From NCBI GenBank assembly GCA_016165875.1, contig JABBOT010000001.1:47470625-47534624 (forward strand): a stretch of 64,000 nt of DNA. The letters run 5' to 3'. Source of the DNA: Acanthopleura granulata (Eukaryota > Mollusca > Polyplacophora > Chitonida > Chitonidae). Below the pieces are notes generated by a model. That model was not told the origin of the DNA, did not search any database, and saw only the letters and a list, made by a program, of their open reading frames with translations. Positions 31,870 through 43,265 of the stretch are shown piece after piece. A program made the position numbers and the translations under genes. Numbering within the stretch: position 1 is the first letter of the stretch; each line of letters starts with the position of its first letter.

Positions 31870-32318
31870 AGTATGAAAACACCAATTCGATTTTGTATGC
31901 AAGATTCAGGCACACAGAAAATGATGGGGACAGGTAGGGATTGGCTGTATCTCTGAAGTGTGTTGAAGTGGTGCCAGGTAATTTTATTGGTATAAACTGT
32001 GACAAAAAGTGGTTGAAAAAAAGTCCAGTACTTATGGCTACCATTAAAGAGAGAAAAATATCGTCTAATGAGCAAGTGACCCCCCACACCCTGTTTCTAT
32101 GGCGATAGGACGCTAGTATCTGCATTCCATCTGATTTATTTTGAGAAAATGGTGGTCAACCCCTGATGATATTTGGATATGTTGTAGGCCAGGCATCTAG
32201 TTATCTAACAATATGTGTCATTTGGGCTAACGAAAATGAGGGAATAGAGTTTTAGGAGGGTGCTCTTTGTGAAATGACTACATAAATAGTAAGGCTAGTT
32301 TTTAGTGTTTTTATACCT
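31870..32318. mobile_element. MITE, TIR AGGTATAAAAACACT, copy 2
   Basis: Same family as 30556-30982, ~449 bp, with a slightly mutated left TIR (AGTATGAAAACACC) and an intact right TIR. It includes TTGTAGGCCAGGCATCTAGT, shared with copy 3 but missing from copy 1. Its right flank (TACAAGATGGGAGACAAAGC) enters the ~365-bp satellite exactly as copy 3 does. Confidence 0.85.
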
Positions 32319-33751
32319 ACAAGATGGGAGACAAAGCTCAACTTGATTTTTGTTTAATGTAACTACTTATGTCATATTTTTTTCTTGTCATCATCTAGAT
32401 AAGACAACGTCAGAGTATGTCAGTTTTTATTAAGCTGTGAGAAGAATTTGAAAGTACAGAGCCAATTTTGATTACACGTTTTGGCCCCTTTGTCTACAAC
32501 ATATTATTCAGGTAGGTGACATAGATGAATGCAGATATTTTTCACAAAAGCTGACTTGATGCCAACATGGTTTCTCCTCCCATGTTATAGATACCAACAG
32601 AAACTAGGATATGAATTTTCTTGGACTTCCTGCGAAAACTGGCCACTACAGGATCGATTTGAATGTTTAACACATCCTGCTTGGCTGCAATATAGGAGAC
32701 ATATCGCAACTTGATTTTTTTTTTATGTAACTACTTTTGGAATATTTTTTTCTTCTGTCGTCATCTTGATAACATAACATCACAGCTTATCAGTTTTTAT
32801 TGAGCTGTATGGAAAATTAAGCACAGATGTAATATCGATTGCATGTTAAGGCCCTTATGGCTACAACATGTTATTCAAGTAGGTCACATAGATGATTGGA
32901 GATTTTTTTCCGAAAACCTGTCTTGATACCAATATCATTTTTTCTCCCATATTATACATACCAACAGAAACTAGCATCAGAATTTTCAGGGATTTCCCAC
33001 TTAAACTTTCCACTAGAGGAGACATTTGAAAGTCTGACACATCCTGGTTGGCTGCAATATGGGAGACAAAGCTTAACATTTTTTTTTAGTTAAGTTCTTA
33101 TGCCATATGTTTTTATTGTAACATAATGTACATAAAATGATGTCACAGGATGTCAGTTTTCATTGTGCTGTGAGGAGAATTAGCCAGCACAGTGACAATT
33201 TTAATTATGAGCAAGTGGAAGTCTATCCAAGGGAATTAAGTCTTCTCTTAAGATATGTATCTTATTGGTCACAGGGTTAAATGCAGATTTTTTTCACAAG
33301 ACGTGCTATGAGGCCAACATGTTTTTTTCTCTATGTTATAGATGCCAAAAGAAACTAGCAGATGAATTTTCTTGTACTTCCCACGAAATCTAGCCACTAA
33401 GCAGTGATTTGAATTTCTGACACATCCTGCTTGGCTGCCATATGGGAAAACATATCTCAACTTGATTTTTTTTTTATGTAACTACTTTTGCCATATTTTT
33501 TTCTTCTGTCACCATCTAGATAACATAACAACACAGCTTATCAGATTTTTATCCCAAAACCTGACTTGATGCCAATATGGTTTATTCTCCCATATTATAG
33601 ATACCAACAAAAACTAGGATGTGAATTTTCAGGGATTTTCCGTGAAAAACTTTCCACTAGAGGAGTGATTTGAATGTCTGACACATAGTGGTTGGCTGCA
33701 GTATGGGAGATCAAGCTCAACTTGATTTTTTTTTATTTAACTTTTTAAGCC

Positions 33752-34285
33752 TGGCAGTACTTCAACACTTCAGAGATACAGCCAATCCCTACCCGTCCCC
33801 ACCTGTTTTCAGTGTGTCTGAATCTTGCATACAAAATCCAATTAGTGTTTTTATACCTGTAGTTAAAGAAGATATGCTGCACATTAAAATTGCTCCTCTA
33901 GGGCTCAGTTTTCATGAGAAGTCCCTGAAAATCCACATGCTAGTTTCTCTTGGTATATGAAATATAGAAGAAGAAGCCATGTTGGGCTCAAAGCAGGTTT
34001 TGTGATAAGAAACTGCGTTGATCTCTGTGACCAATAGAATACACAGCTAAGGAAAAAGATAATTCCCTAGGATAGACTTGTACTTGCGCACATTCGAAAT
34101 TGGCTTTCTACTCGCTAATTCTCCTTACAACTCAATGAAAACTAAATATGCTGTGATGCCATCTTTTGTACATTATGACACAATAAAAAAATTATGGCAT
34201 AAGTGGTTAAATCAAACAAAAATCAAGCTGAGCTATGTCTCCCATCTTGTAGCCAAAGGGGATGTAGCGCACATTAAAATCGCTT
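33752..34285 (-). repeat. inverted duplication, left arm
   Basis: Reverse complement of about 35290-35733 with high identity, including a truncated MITE end (33752-33858, ending AGTGTTTTTATACCT) joined to satellite monomer sequence in the same order as at 35627. One duplication event therefore copied MITE plus monomer in inverse orientation about 1 kb away. Confidence 0.85.
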
Positions 34286-35626
34286 CTCTATTGCTCCTCA
34301 GTTTTCATTGAGCTGTGATTAGAATTAGGCAGCACAGAAGCAATTTTAATTATGAGCAAGTGGAAGTCTATCCAAGGGAATTAAGTCTTCCCTTACCTGT
34401 GTATTGCATTGGTCAGACAGATGAATGCAGATTTTTTTCACAAGAGCTGCTAGGAGGCCAATATGGTTTTTTTCTGCCATATTTTACATACCAAAAGCAA
34501 GTAGCATGTGGTTTTGAGGGACTTCTGATGAAAACTGAGCAGTAGAGAAGCGTTTTTTATGTGCGCTGCAATGTCTTTGGGTGCAAGGTGGGACACATAG
34601 CTCAAGTTGATTTTTTTGGTTTAATTATTTATGTGATATTTTTTGTTCTCTCATCCTCTAGGTAACATGACGTGACAGCATGTCAGTTTTCAGTGAGCTG
34701 TGAAGAGAGCTGGAAAGCACAAAGCCAATTTTGATTGTGCGATTTGGCCCCTATGCCAACAAAATGTTATCCAGGTAGGTGACATAGATGAATGGAGATT
34801 TTTTTCCCAAAACCTGACTTGATGCCAACATGGTTTATTCTCCCATATTATAGATACCAACAAAAACTAGGATGTGATTTCCTGCGAGAACTTTCCACTA
34901 AAGGAGTGATTTGAATGTCGGACACATCCTCCTGGACTGCAATATGGGAGGCAAAGGTCAACTTGAATTTTTTTTTTATTTAACGTCTTATTTTTGGATT
35001 ATGTCATAATGTACATAAAATGACATCACAGCATGTGAGTTTTCATTGAGCTGTGAGGCGGATTAGCCTGCACAGATACAACTTTTAATTGTGAGCAAGT
35101 GGAAGTCTATCCAAGGAAATTAAACCTTCCCTTAAATGTTTATCGCATTGGATGCAGAATTTTTTCACAAGACGTACTATGAGACCATGGGTTTCTTCTC
35201 CTATACTTTACATACCAACAGAAAGTAGCATGTGGTTTTCAGGGACTTCTGATGAGAACAGAGCAATAGAGAAGCGATTTTAATGTGTGCTACATCCCCT
35301 TTGGCTGCAAGATGGGAGACATAGCTCAACTTGATTTTTGTTTGATTTAACTACTTGTGAGGAGAAGTAGTGAGTAGAAAGCCAATTTCGAATATGCGCA
35401 AGTACAAGTCTATCCTAGGGAATCATCTGTTTCCTTAGCTGTGTATTCTATTGGTCACAGAGGTCAACACAGTTTCTTTTCACAAAACCTGCTTTGAGCC
35501 CAACATGGCTTCTTCTTCTGTATTTCACATACCAAGAGAAACTAACATGTAGATTTTCAGAGACTTCTCATGAAAACTGAGCCCTAGAGGAGCAATTTTG
35601 ATGTGCAACATATCTTCTTTCACTAC

Positions 35627-36064
35627 AGGTATAAAAACACTAATTGGATTTTGTATGCAAGATTCAGACACACTGAAAATGGAGGGGACAGAAAGGGATT
35701 GGCTGTATCTCTGAAGTGTTGAAGTACTGCCAGGTAATTTGCGGGTATAAACCATGACAAATAATGGTTGAAAAAAAGTCCATTACTTATGGCTACAATT
35801 AAAGAGAGAAAAATATCATCCAATGAGCAAGTGGCCCCGGCACCCTATTTTTATGGCGATAGGAGACTAGTGCCTGCTTTCCAGCTGATTCATTTTGAGA
35901 AGATGGTGATGATGATATTTGGATATGTTGTAGGCCAGGCATCTAGTTATTTGACAGTATGTGTCATTTGGGCCAACAAAAATTAGGGAATACGGTTTTA
36001 GGAGAGTTTTCTTTGTGAAATGACTACATAAATAGTAAGGCTAATTTTGAGTGTTTTTATACCT
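35627..36064. mobile_element. MITE, TIR AGGTATAAAAACACT, copy 3, inside a satellite monomer
   Basis: 438 bp, both TIRs intact. It is flanked by CACTAC on the left and TACATGATGGG on the right. Neighbouring monomers without the insertion read GGCTACAAGATGGG at the same place, giving an empty site and a 2-3-bp (TA or TAC) target duplication. This is the cleanest evidence in the window for how the family integrates. Confidence 0.85.
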
Positions 36065-37327
36065 ACATGATGGGAGACATATCTCAACTTGATTTCTGTT
36101 TAATATAACCACTTATGTCATATTTTTTACTTTTCATCATCTAGATAGCATAAAGTCAGAGCATTTCAGTTTTCACTGATCTGTAAGTAGAATTTGAAGG
36201 CAAAGAGCCAATGTTGATTACACGTTTTGGCCCCTATGTTTGCAACATGTTATTCAGTGGGGTGACATAGCAGACATGGGAGACATAGCTCAACTTGATT
36301 CTTTTTTTATTGAACTACTTATGTCATATTTTATTATTGTGTCATAATGACTTGACAGCATGTCAGTTTTCTTTGAGCTGAGAGGAGTATCAGACAGCAC
36401 AGAACCAATTTTGATTGTGTGCAAGTGAAATTCTATCTAAGGGAATTAAGTCTTCCCTTAAATGTGTATCACATTGGTCAGACAGATGAATGCAGATTGT
36501 TTTCACAAATTTGGCTTTAAGGCCAACATGTTTTTTTCTCCCATATTTTACGTAGCAACAGAAACTAGCATGTGGTTTTTCAGGGACTTCTGATGAAAAC
36601 TGAGCACTAGAGAATGGATTTTAATGTGTGCTACATCCCCTTTGGCTACAAGATGGGAAACATAGCTCAGCTTGATTTTTTTTTTCTTTAGCCACTTGTG
36701 TGATATTTTTTCTTATCTCATCATCTAGATAACATGACATGACAGCATATCAGGTTTTACTGACCTTTGAAGAGAACTGTGAAGCACAAAGCCAATTTTG
36801 ATTGCATGTTTTGGACTCTATGCCAACAAAATGTTATCCAGGTAGGTGACATAGATGAATGGAGATTTTTTGGCACAAAACCTGACTTGATGCCAGCATG
36901 GTTCCTTCTCATGTTATACATATGAAGAGAAACTGGAATGTGGATTTTCAGGGACTTCATGAAAGCTGGCCACAAGAGGTGCGATTTTAATGTGCACTAT
37001 GCTCTGCTTGGGAGACATTGCTCGACATGATATTTTTTATTTAACTACTTATGTCATATTTTTTTTCCTTCTGTCATCATCTACAAAAGATGACATCACA
37101 GGGTGTCAGTTTTCACAGAACTGTCATGAAAATTAGGCAGCACAGAGCCAATTTTGATCACAGGTTTTGGTCCCTATCCCTGCAATATGTGATTCAGGTA
37201 GGTGACATAGATGAATGGAGATTTTTCTCACAAAGCCTGACTTGATGCCAACATGGAACATCTGTAGAAAAATCTGTCATGGCTTTATTACACTACATAA
37301 ACTGCAGTTACATGTATATGATAAATA

Positions 37328-38815
37328 TAGTGCATGACCATAGTGGCCGCAGAGTGCAGCTGTGGGGCATGTCCGTATAATGAATGGCTGTAGTGCAGTT
37401 ATGGTGTATATGCACATTGTACATGACTGTAGTAGGCACTGAGTGCTGTTGTGGTGTGTATAGAAATATATATGGATATGGCCGTAGTGGACACAGAAAA
37501 TTTGTGGGGTATAAACATAAAGTAGATGACTGCAAAGGACACAAAGTGTGTTATGGGTAGTATGTATATAGTACATGGCTGTAGTCACACCGGGTACAGT
37601 TGTGGTTTATGCACTTGTATCCACAGTACATGGCTTTAGTCACACAGGGTACAGTTGTGGGGTATGTACTTGTACACACAGTATATGGTTGTATTCACAC
37701 CGGGTACAGTTGAAGGGTAAGTACTTGTACACACAGTATATGGTTGTATTCACACCGGGTACAGTTGAGGGGTATGTACTTGTTTATATAATACATGACT
37801 GTAGCCACACCAGGTACAGTTGCAGGGTATGTACTTGTACGCACAGTACATGGCTGTAGTCACACCGGGTACAGCTGCGAGGTCAATACTCGTACATACA
37901 GTACATGGCTTTATTCACACCAGGTATAATTGAGGGGTATGTACTTATACCCAGAGTACATGGCTGTAGTCACACCGGTAAAGTTGAACGGTATGTACTT
38001 GTACACACAGTACATGACTGTAGTCACACCAGATAGAGTTGAAGGGTATGTACTTGTACACACAGTACATAGCTGTAGTCACACTGGGTAGAGCTGCGAG
38101 ATCAGTACTTGTACATACAATACATGACTGTAGTCACATCGGGTACAGTTGAGGGATATGTATTTGTACCCACAGTACATGGTTGTATCTACACCGGGTA
38201 CAGTTGAGGAGTATGTACTTGTAGGCACAGTCCATGGCTTTAGTCACACCGGATACAGTTGAGGAGTATGTACTTGTAGGCACAGTACATGGCTGTAGTC
38301 ACACCGGGTACAGTTGAGGAGTTTGTACTTGTAGGCACAGTCCATGGCTTTAGTCACACCGGATACAGTTGAGGAGTATGTACTTGTAGGCACAGTACAT
38401 GGCTGTAGTCACACTGGATACAGTTGAGGAGTTTGTACTTGTAGGCACAGTGCATGGCTTTAGTCACACCGGATACAGTTGAGGAGTATGTACTTGTAGG
38501 CAGAGTACATGGCTTTAGTCACACCGGATACAGTTGAGGAGTATGTACTTGTAGGCAGAGTACATGGCTTTAGTCACACCGGATACAGTTGAGGAGTATG
38601 TACTTGTAGGCACAGTGCATGGCTTTAGTCACACCGGATACAGTTGAGGAGTATGTACTTGTAGGCAGAGTACATGGCTTTAGTCACACCGGATACAGTT
38701 GAGGAGTATGTACTCGTAGGCACAGTGCATGGCTTTAGTCACACCGGATACAGTTGAGGAGTATGTACTTGTAGGCAGAGTAAATGGCTGTAGTCACACC
38801 GGGTACAGTTGTGGT
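37328..38815. repeat. 55-bp minisatellite, ~27 copies, with 110-bp higher order
   Basis: The unit is CATGG(C/T)T(G/T)TAGTCACACCGG followed by (A/G)TACAGTTGAGGAGTATGTAC and TTGTAGGCACAG. Copies are diverged on the left (37.3-38.1 kb) and nearly identical on the right (38.22-38.81 kb). Two alternating variants (CACAGTCCATGGCTTT and CACAGTACATGGCTGT) form a 110-bp higher-order unit at 38226-38460; later, CACAGTGCATGG and CAGAGTACATGG variants alternate. Open frames across it are repeat translations. Confidence 0.92.
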
Positions 38816-38819
38816 GATA

Positions 38820-40555
38820 CGTGATTAGATTAGAAAATCGAACTTTATCAGGTAGCAAAATTTTTATTCATTATTCATACATTTATCCATTAATGCGCAT
38901 CTTATGTTTTTTAGGTGTTTTCCTTACATTTACAATGCATAGAGTAATCGGTACAAATTACAACAAAATATGCAAAAATGAAGTGAGAAAAAGTGTGACA
39001 AGAATGGAAAGGAATCAACTGGATTTGAACCCTTGACTGTCAGGTATCATGTACAATGGGTATAGTACTGACGATCACCATAGACTATGGTCCATGTCAG
39101 GCATTGGCGATATAAAGCGCGTCTGGCTAATGTGTCAGCTTGCGTGGATTCAGCCTGCTCCAATGTCCCATCTGATTTGCCTGGGTTCAGTTCAGTTTTG
39201 AGAGCAGGCGGGGACAGAGTACGTGTAGATGGCAGGGAATGTTGGGGGCATATAAAGATACAAAGTTGTGATCTGAATAATTGATGGAATAAACGGTGTG
39301 AATTGTTGCTTTCTTGAAAACGGTTGAGCAGTCCAAAGCTACGGCATACGGTCTCCTAGTTTCTTTTCTGCGCAGCATCCTAAAGCCCGTCTCTTCCTTA
39401 TGGGTATGTAAGGTCTAGACCTGAAATGAAACTGGAAACCACAACATTTCTTTAATAGCTGAATTTAGCCCAATAAGAGTTGCATTTATTGGGCCCGTAA
39501 TGACTCAAGGTACATGCGTGTGTAGAAATTTTCCTGACATTGCGCCGTGGCTGTGGACTGCTGTCATAGTGGTTGTAGGCTGGGGGTCTAGGGGAATGCC
39601 GTCAGGTTTGTTGAGAATTACCCACGGTGCATTGCAAACAAGTGTGGTCTACATGCAGGAATTCGAAATTGTGCTCAAGGTTGCGTTGACAGCATTGGAG
39701 TGGAGGGAGAGTTGTTCATTTCTCAGGTAGAGCGACAGTCACCCGGCGCAATTGACACAGCACACGACCGATCTATCTTTCACGCTACTCGCCTGGTCTC
39801 ACGTGTCGAAATGACTGATTGTTTTAGCTCCAAGTGACAAACTTTGCTCAGCAGTGAAGTTACAAATGCTCTATATAAAAAGTGCATAAAAAGACATGCT
39901 TTGTTCACTGTTTAACAAAGATTACATGCATATGTATACACTTGCTACACAGTGCGACATTTCACCGATGAGTCTCGGCTACACAACAGTAGATTTGCAG
40001 GCTTTTGCACTACGAGGTTTCCATGTTTACAGTTGTAACAATGTACATTCACGTGACCTGTAGACATGAGGGAAACTGCGCCTTGTCGCACTCTGATCAC
40101 AATTTGCAGCGATCACTACACATCACAATTTGACAATTCCTGAAGCCCGGTAATTCCGGTATTTTTTAAGACAACTCAGATCTTCAGCACACATACAGTA
40201 CCTATATAGCCCTTACCACTGAGCGATTTTGAGTTTTGCAACTGTGAGGTAACCTCCAAATTTGCGACTTTTCGAAATTTAATCATAATTTACGACAAAA
40301 CTGTGTAAGTTAGATTAAAAATAAAACCAGATTCGTAATCAGGAGGTCAAGTTCCACCAAGTAGGATACCTATAGTGTTGAATTTCAAAAGTTTGTGGTC
40401 ACCAGTATGGAAATTGATTGTCAGAAAAACTGACCCGTGTTAATATTTTTCACAAATTAGGGGCTTGGCAATTGCTACTGATTGATTGACTCATACACTT
40501 TGTTCTCCATCCTGAGAAAGAAATTGCCAGTTAGCTTCAGGCATTTAAGATCGGC
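38820..40555. other. intergenic, no supported gene
   Basis: No protein homology recognised. 39020-39090 read on the minus strand contains GGGTTCAAATCC, a B-box-like motif, but I could not fold a tRNA around it. Confidence 0.4.
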
Positions 40556-40559
40556 GATA

Positions 40560-43265
40560 TAAAATCTAATAGGGCTTGTTATGTCCCATGGAGACTAATA
40601 ACTGTAGCCTAGGGCAACGAATGAGAGGGTTAAATAGATGAATGTTCATCCAACTTCTTACATGCTGCACTACCCCCTTTTTACGGTGATTCAGGATCTT
40701 GCTGGTACACAAGCTAACTTTTGTGACACAGTTGAACTAATGGATTCAGCCTGTTGCGTGTATTTATATGTGAGTACATTCTTACTGTCTCATTTACATT
40801 GAGATCTATATATATGTTACTCATGTCTTTATACACGTTTTCTTTCTCCATCTTGCCCACAGGAAATATATAGGTTAAAGTGAAAAACAGCTCATGTTCT
40901 AAGTCAAGTTTGCCAAAAAGGTTGGAAAGTGTTATGTTTATTTTGGTAAAGTATTATTTCTAACAGCTACAAGAGCAGAAACTGTGCCTCGTTGCCTGGC
41001 ATGAAACACAGCCATTCTGTCTGGGCTGTGACGTAATTTTTCCAAGCGCAGAACACTCTTGCCACTTTTAAGTTTGTAACTTAAGTATATATGCCAATTT
41101 ACAACATGAAATGATCAAAAAACTTACTTCTGACACAACACAGTGGTCTGGAAATACTATGCAGTGTTGTTCACCCAAGTCCTCTTTTTAATAAAGACAT
41201 AAAACATTAAAACAGCTGATATATCCTGGCTCTCTGATGGGTCAACCCCTTATAAGCTTAAACATGGGCACCCTCAGACCCCCAGTCAGCAGCACAGTGC
41301 TCCACACTTCAAATCAAGATAATTCAGCAACGAATGCATGCAATTTCAAACAGATCTTTACATTCTAAGGTCTAATGAACAGTACCGCAGTCATGAGCTA
41401 TCTTCTATTTTAAGCCAATCAGTTATCTAATATTACCATTCCAGAAATTTGTTCATGATGCATCTAGAGGTTCTAATGATGTGCCCAGTAATCCCAGTGG
41501 TGGAGTTGTTGGTCAGGATGCAAGTTTTTGAGGTCTGCCCAATTGTGAAGTGGGCAGTGATGATGCCTGCATCCCTAGAAATCCCAGTCCTGATGTGATC
41601 AGTGGTGTGGTTATCTCTATCAGTGTTGAAACTGATGAGGCTAATGGTGAGTGTTTATTTGTCCAGTGTGAAAGTGAGGAAAAGTTTCTGTTTCTGTTTG
41701 TCATCCAAATGCAATGTAGCATTTACAGCGCAGCACTTCACTTGTGTAATATACTTATTCAGGAACCTTACATCTTCAAGTAATATTAATCCAGAGACGG
41801 TGAAACATGCATTTAAGTCACTTCCAAAACAAAAACAGTTCTGCAAGTATGTTCATCACATCTATTTTAACATTTTACGATTCTGCTGATAAGTTTCCCT
41901 GAACAAAAAAAAGGAATTGCTACTAAACAGTCAATTAATCTGTTAACTTTCCACAGCCAAACATGCCAATCACTACTGACATGTGCAAGTGAGCAAGCAC
42001 TGATTTCTGGTGACTGACTCAGCAAGTGGATAAATAACTTCTTGTTTAAGTGGCAAAGTTCATGTATATAATACAAATAATTTATATATATAATGTGTAT
42101 ATATATATGTGTGTGTGTGTGTATATGTATATATATATATATATGTATATGTGTATATATATATTATTATTTGTTTTTGATTCTCATGATGCTCAAGTGG
42201 AACTGATCTTGGCATGTTCAGTGACGAGCCCATTTTTATTGAATTTACATCCAACTTATCTTCTTGATTTGGCATGGAACATTCAGGTGCTAGCAATCTA
42301 TTGCATTTGTTCTTCTGCTTTGGGAGTTTCCAAATGGCTATGACACATGTGCACTGATTGGTTGAACATTACGTTTGGGACAGTTTGGGATACAAGTAGA
42401 CTCAGATCAGGTTCAGGCAGTGGCCACTGGGTCTGATTTACCTGTTTTACGAAGCAGTTGCAAACTTGGTGTAACTTCCAGGACAACATAAAGGAACAGA
42501 ATTGTCACCATGGTGAATGTGCTTGATGTAATGTTGTAATAACTGTGTAAAATGGGCCCTGGACTGTAGTGCGGATTGATAATTACTACAGGCGAGATTT
42601 AATTTGATATTACAGTCATATCATATTGTTTGTACTTATATCAGTATTGTTTCAGTTAGTGACGTATAGTGATTTACTGTAGCCTGAAATCAGGCTTGGA
42701 CTCTGTACTAGTACAACTGCAGTGAAGCTTGTCTGAGAATATTTATCACTTTAGCCTAGCGCAAGCATTAAGAGGGTTAGACAGATGAATGGTCACCCAA
42801 CTCTAATACCCCTGTACCAAACATCTCCTCTTTACAGTGTTTCAGGATCTAGGTGGTACACAAGACCTCTTTTGACACAGTTGGATTAATGGATTCAGCC
42901 TGTTACCCAGATTTTAGCGCGAGAACATTCTTCTTGTCGCATTTACATTGATAACCATAGATATATGGTTACTGGTCGTTACAAATGTATTCTTTTCCTA
43001 TCTCCACGGAGCATTATAGATAAAGCCAATCAGTTATCTAATATCATCATTCCAGAAATTTGTTGATGATGGATGTAAAGGTTCTAATGATGTGCCCAGT
43101 AATCCCAGTGGTGGAGTGGTTGGTCAGAATGCAAGTTTTCAAGGTCTGCCCAATTGTGAAGTGGTCAGTGATGATGCCTGCATTCCTAGAAATCCCATTT
43201 GTGATGCGATCAATGGTGCGGTTATCCCCAACTTAGATGAAACTGATAATTCTAATGGTGAGTGT
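40560..43265 (+). repeat. tandemly duplicated ~1.6-2.1-kb segment carrying an exon-like block
   Basis: Sequence from about 40605 (GCCTAGGGCAACGAATGAGA ... GGATTCAGCCTGTTGCGTG) recurs diverged from about 42755 (GCCTAGCGCAAGCATTAAGA ... GGATTCAGCCTGTTACCCAG). 41410-41655 recurs at 43022-43265 at about 90 percent. The shared 202-bp exon-like blocks are 41445-41646 and 43056-43257, each preceded by CATTCCAG and followed by GTGAGTGT. Copy A has an in-frame TGA where copy B has CAA. Confidence 0.8.
42058..42168. repeat. TA/TG microsatellite
   Basis: Mixed (TA)n and (TG)n tract. It directly follows the segment 41705-42050, which recurs at 49395-49700 without the microsatellite. Confidence 0.85.

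Larger units (their letters stand above)
32319..37250. repeat. ~365-bp satellite array, about 13 monomers, interrupted
   Basis: The marker GGGAGACA(A/T)AGCTCAACTTGA recurs near 32339, 32708, 33072, 33459, 33719, 34602, 34959, 35327, 36085, 36291, 36669 and 37023; most intervals are 354-387 bp. Other monomer landmarks are TTCAGGTAGGTGACATAGAT, CTGACTTGATGCCAACATGG and CCAATTTTGATTACACGTTT. The array contains MITE copy 3 and an inverted segment (33752-34285). Short open frames inside it are not genes. Confidence 0.88.

Noticed and set aside
37575..37859. 94-codon open frame with repeated peptides
   Set aside because: Entirely inside the 55-bp minisatellite; the periodic peptide is explained by the repeat.
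37328..38815. Possible CRISPR-like array
   Set aside because: Units are contiguous with no unique spacers, and the DNA is eukaryotic.
39020..39095. Possible tRNA on the minus strand (GGGTTCAAATCC)
   Set aside because: Only the B-box-like motif is present; T stem, acceptor stem and A box do not form.
42050..42343. 97-codon open frame over the TA/TG microsatellite
   Set aside because: Translation of simple repeats with flanking random sequence.
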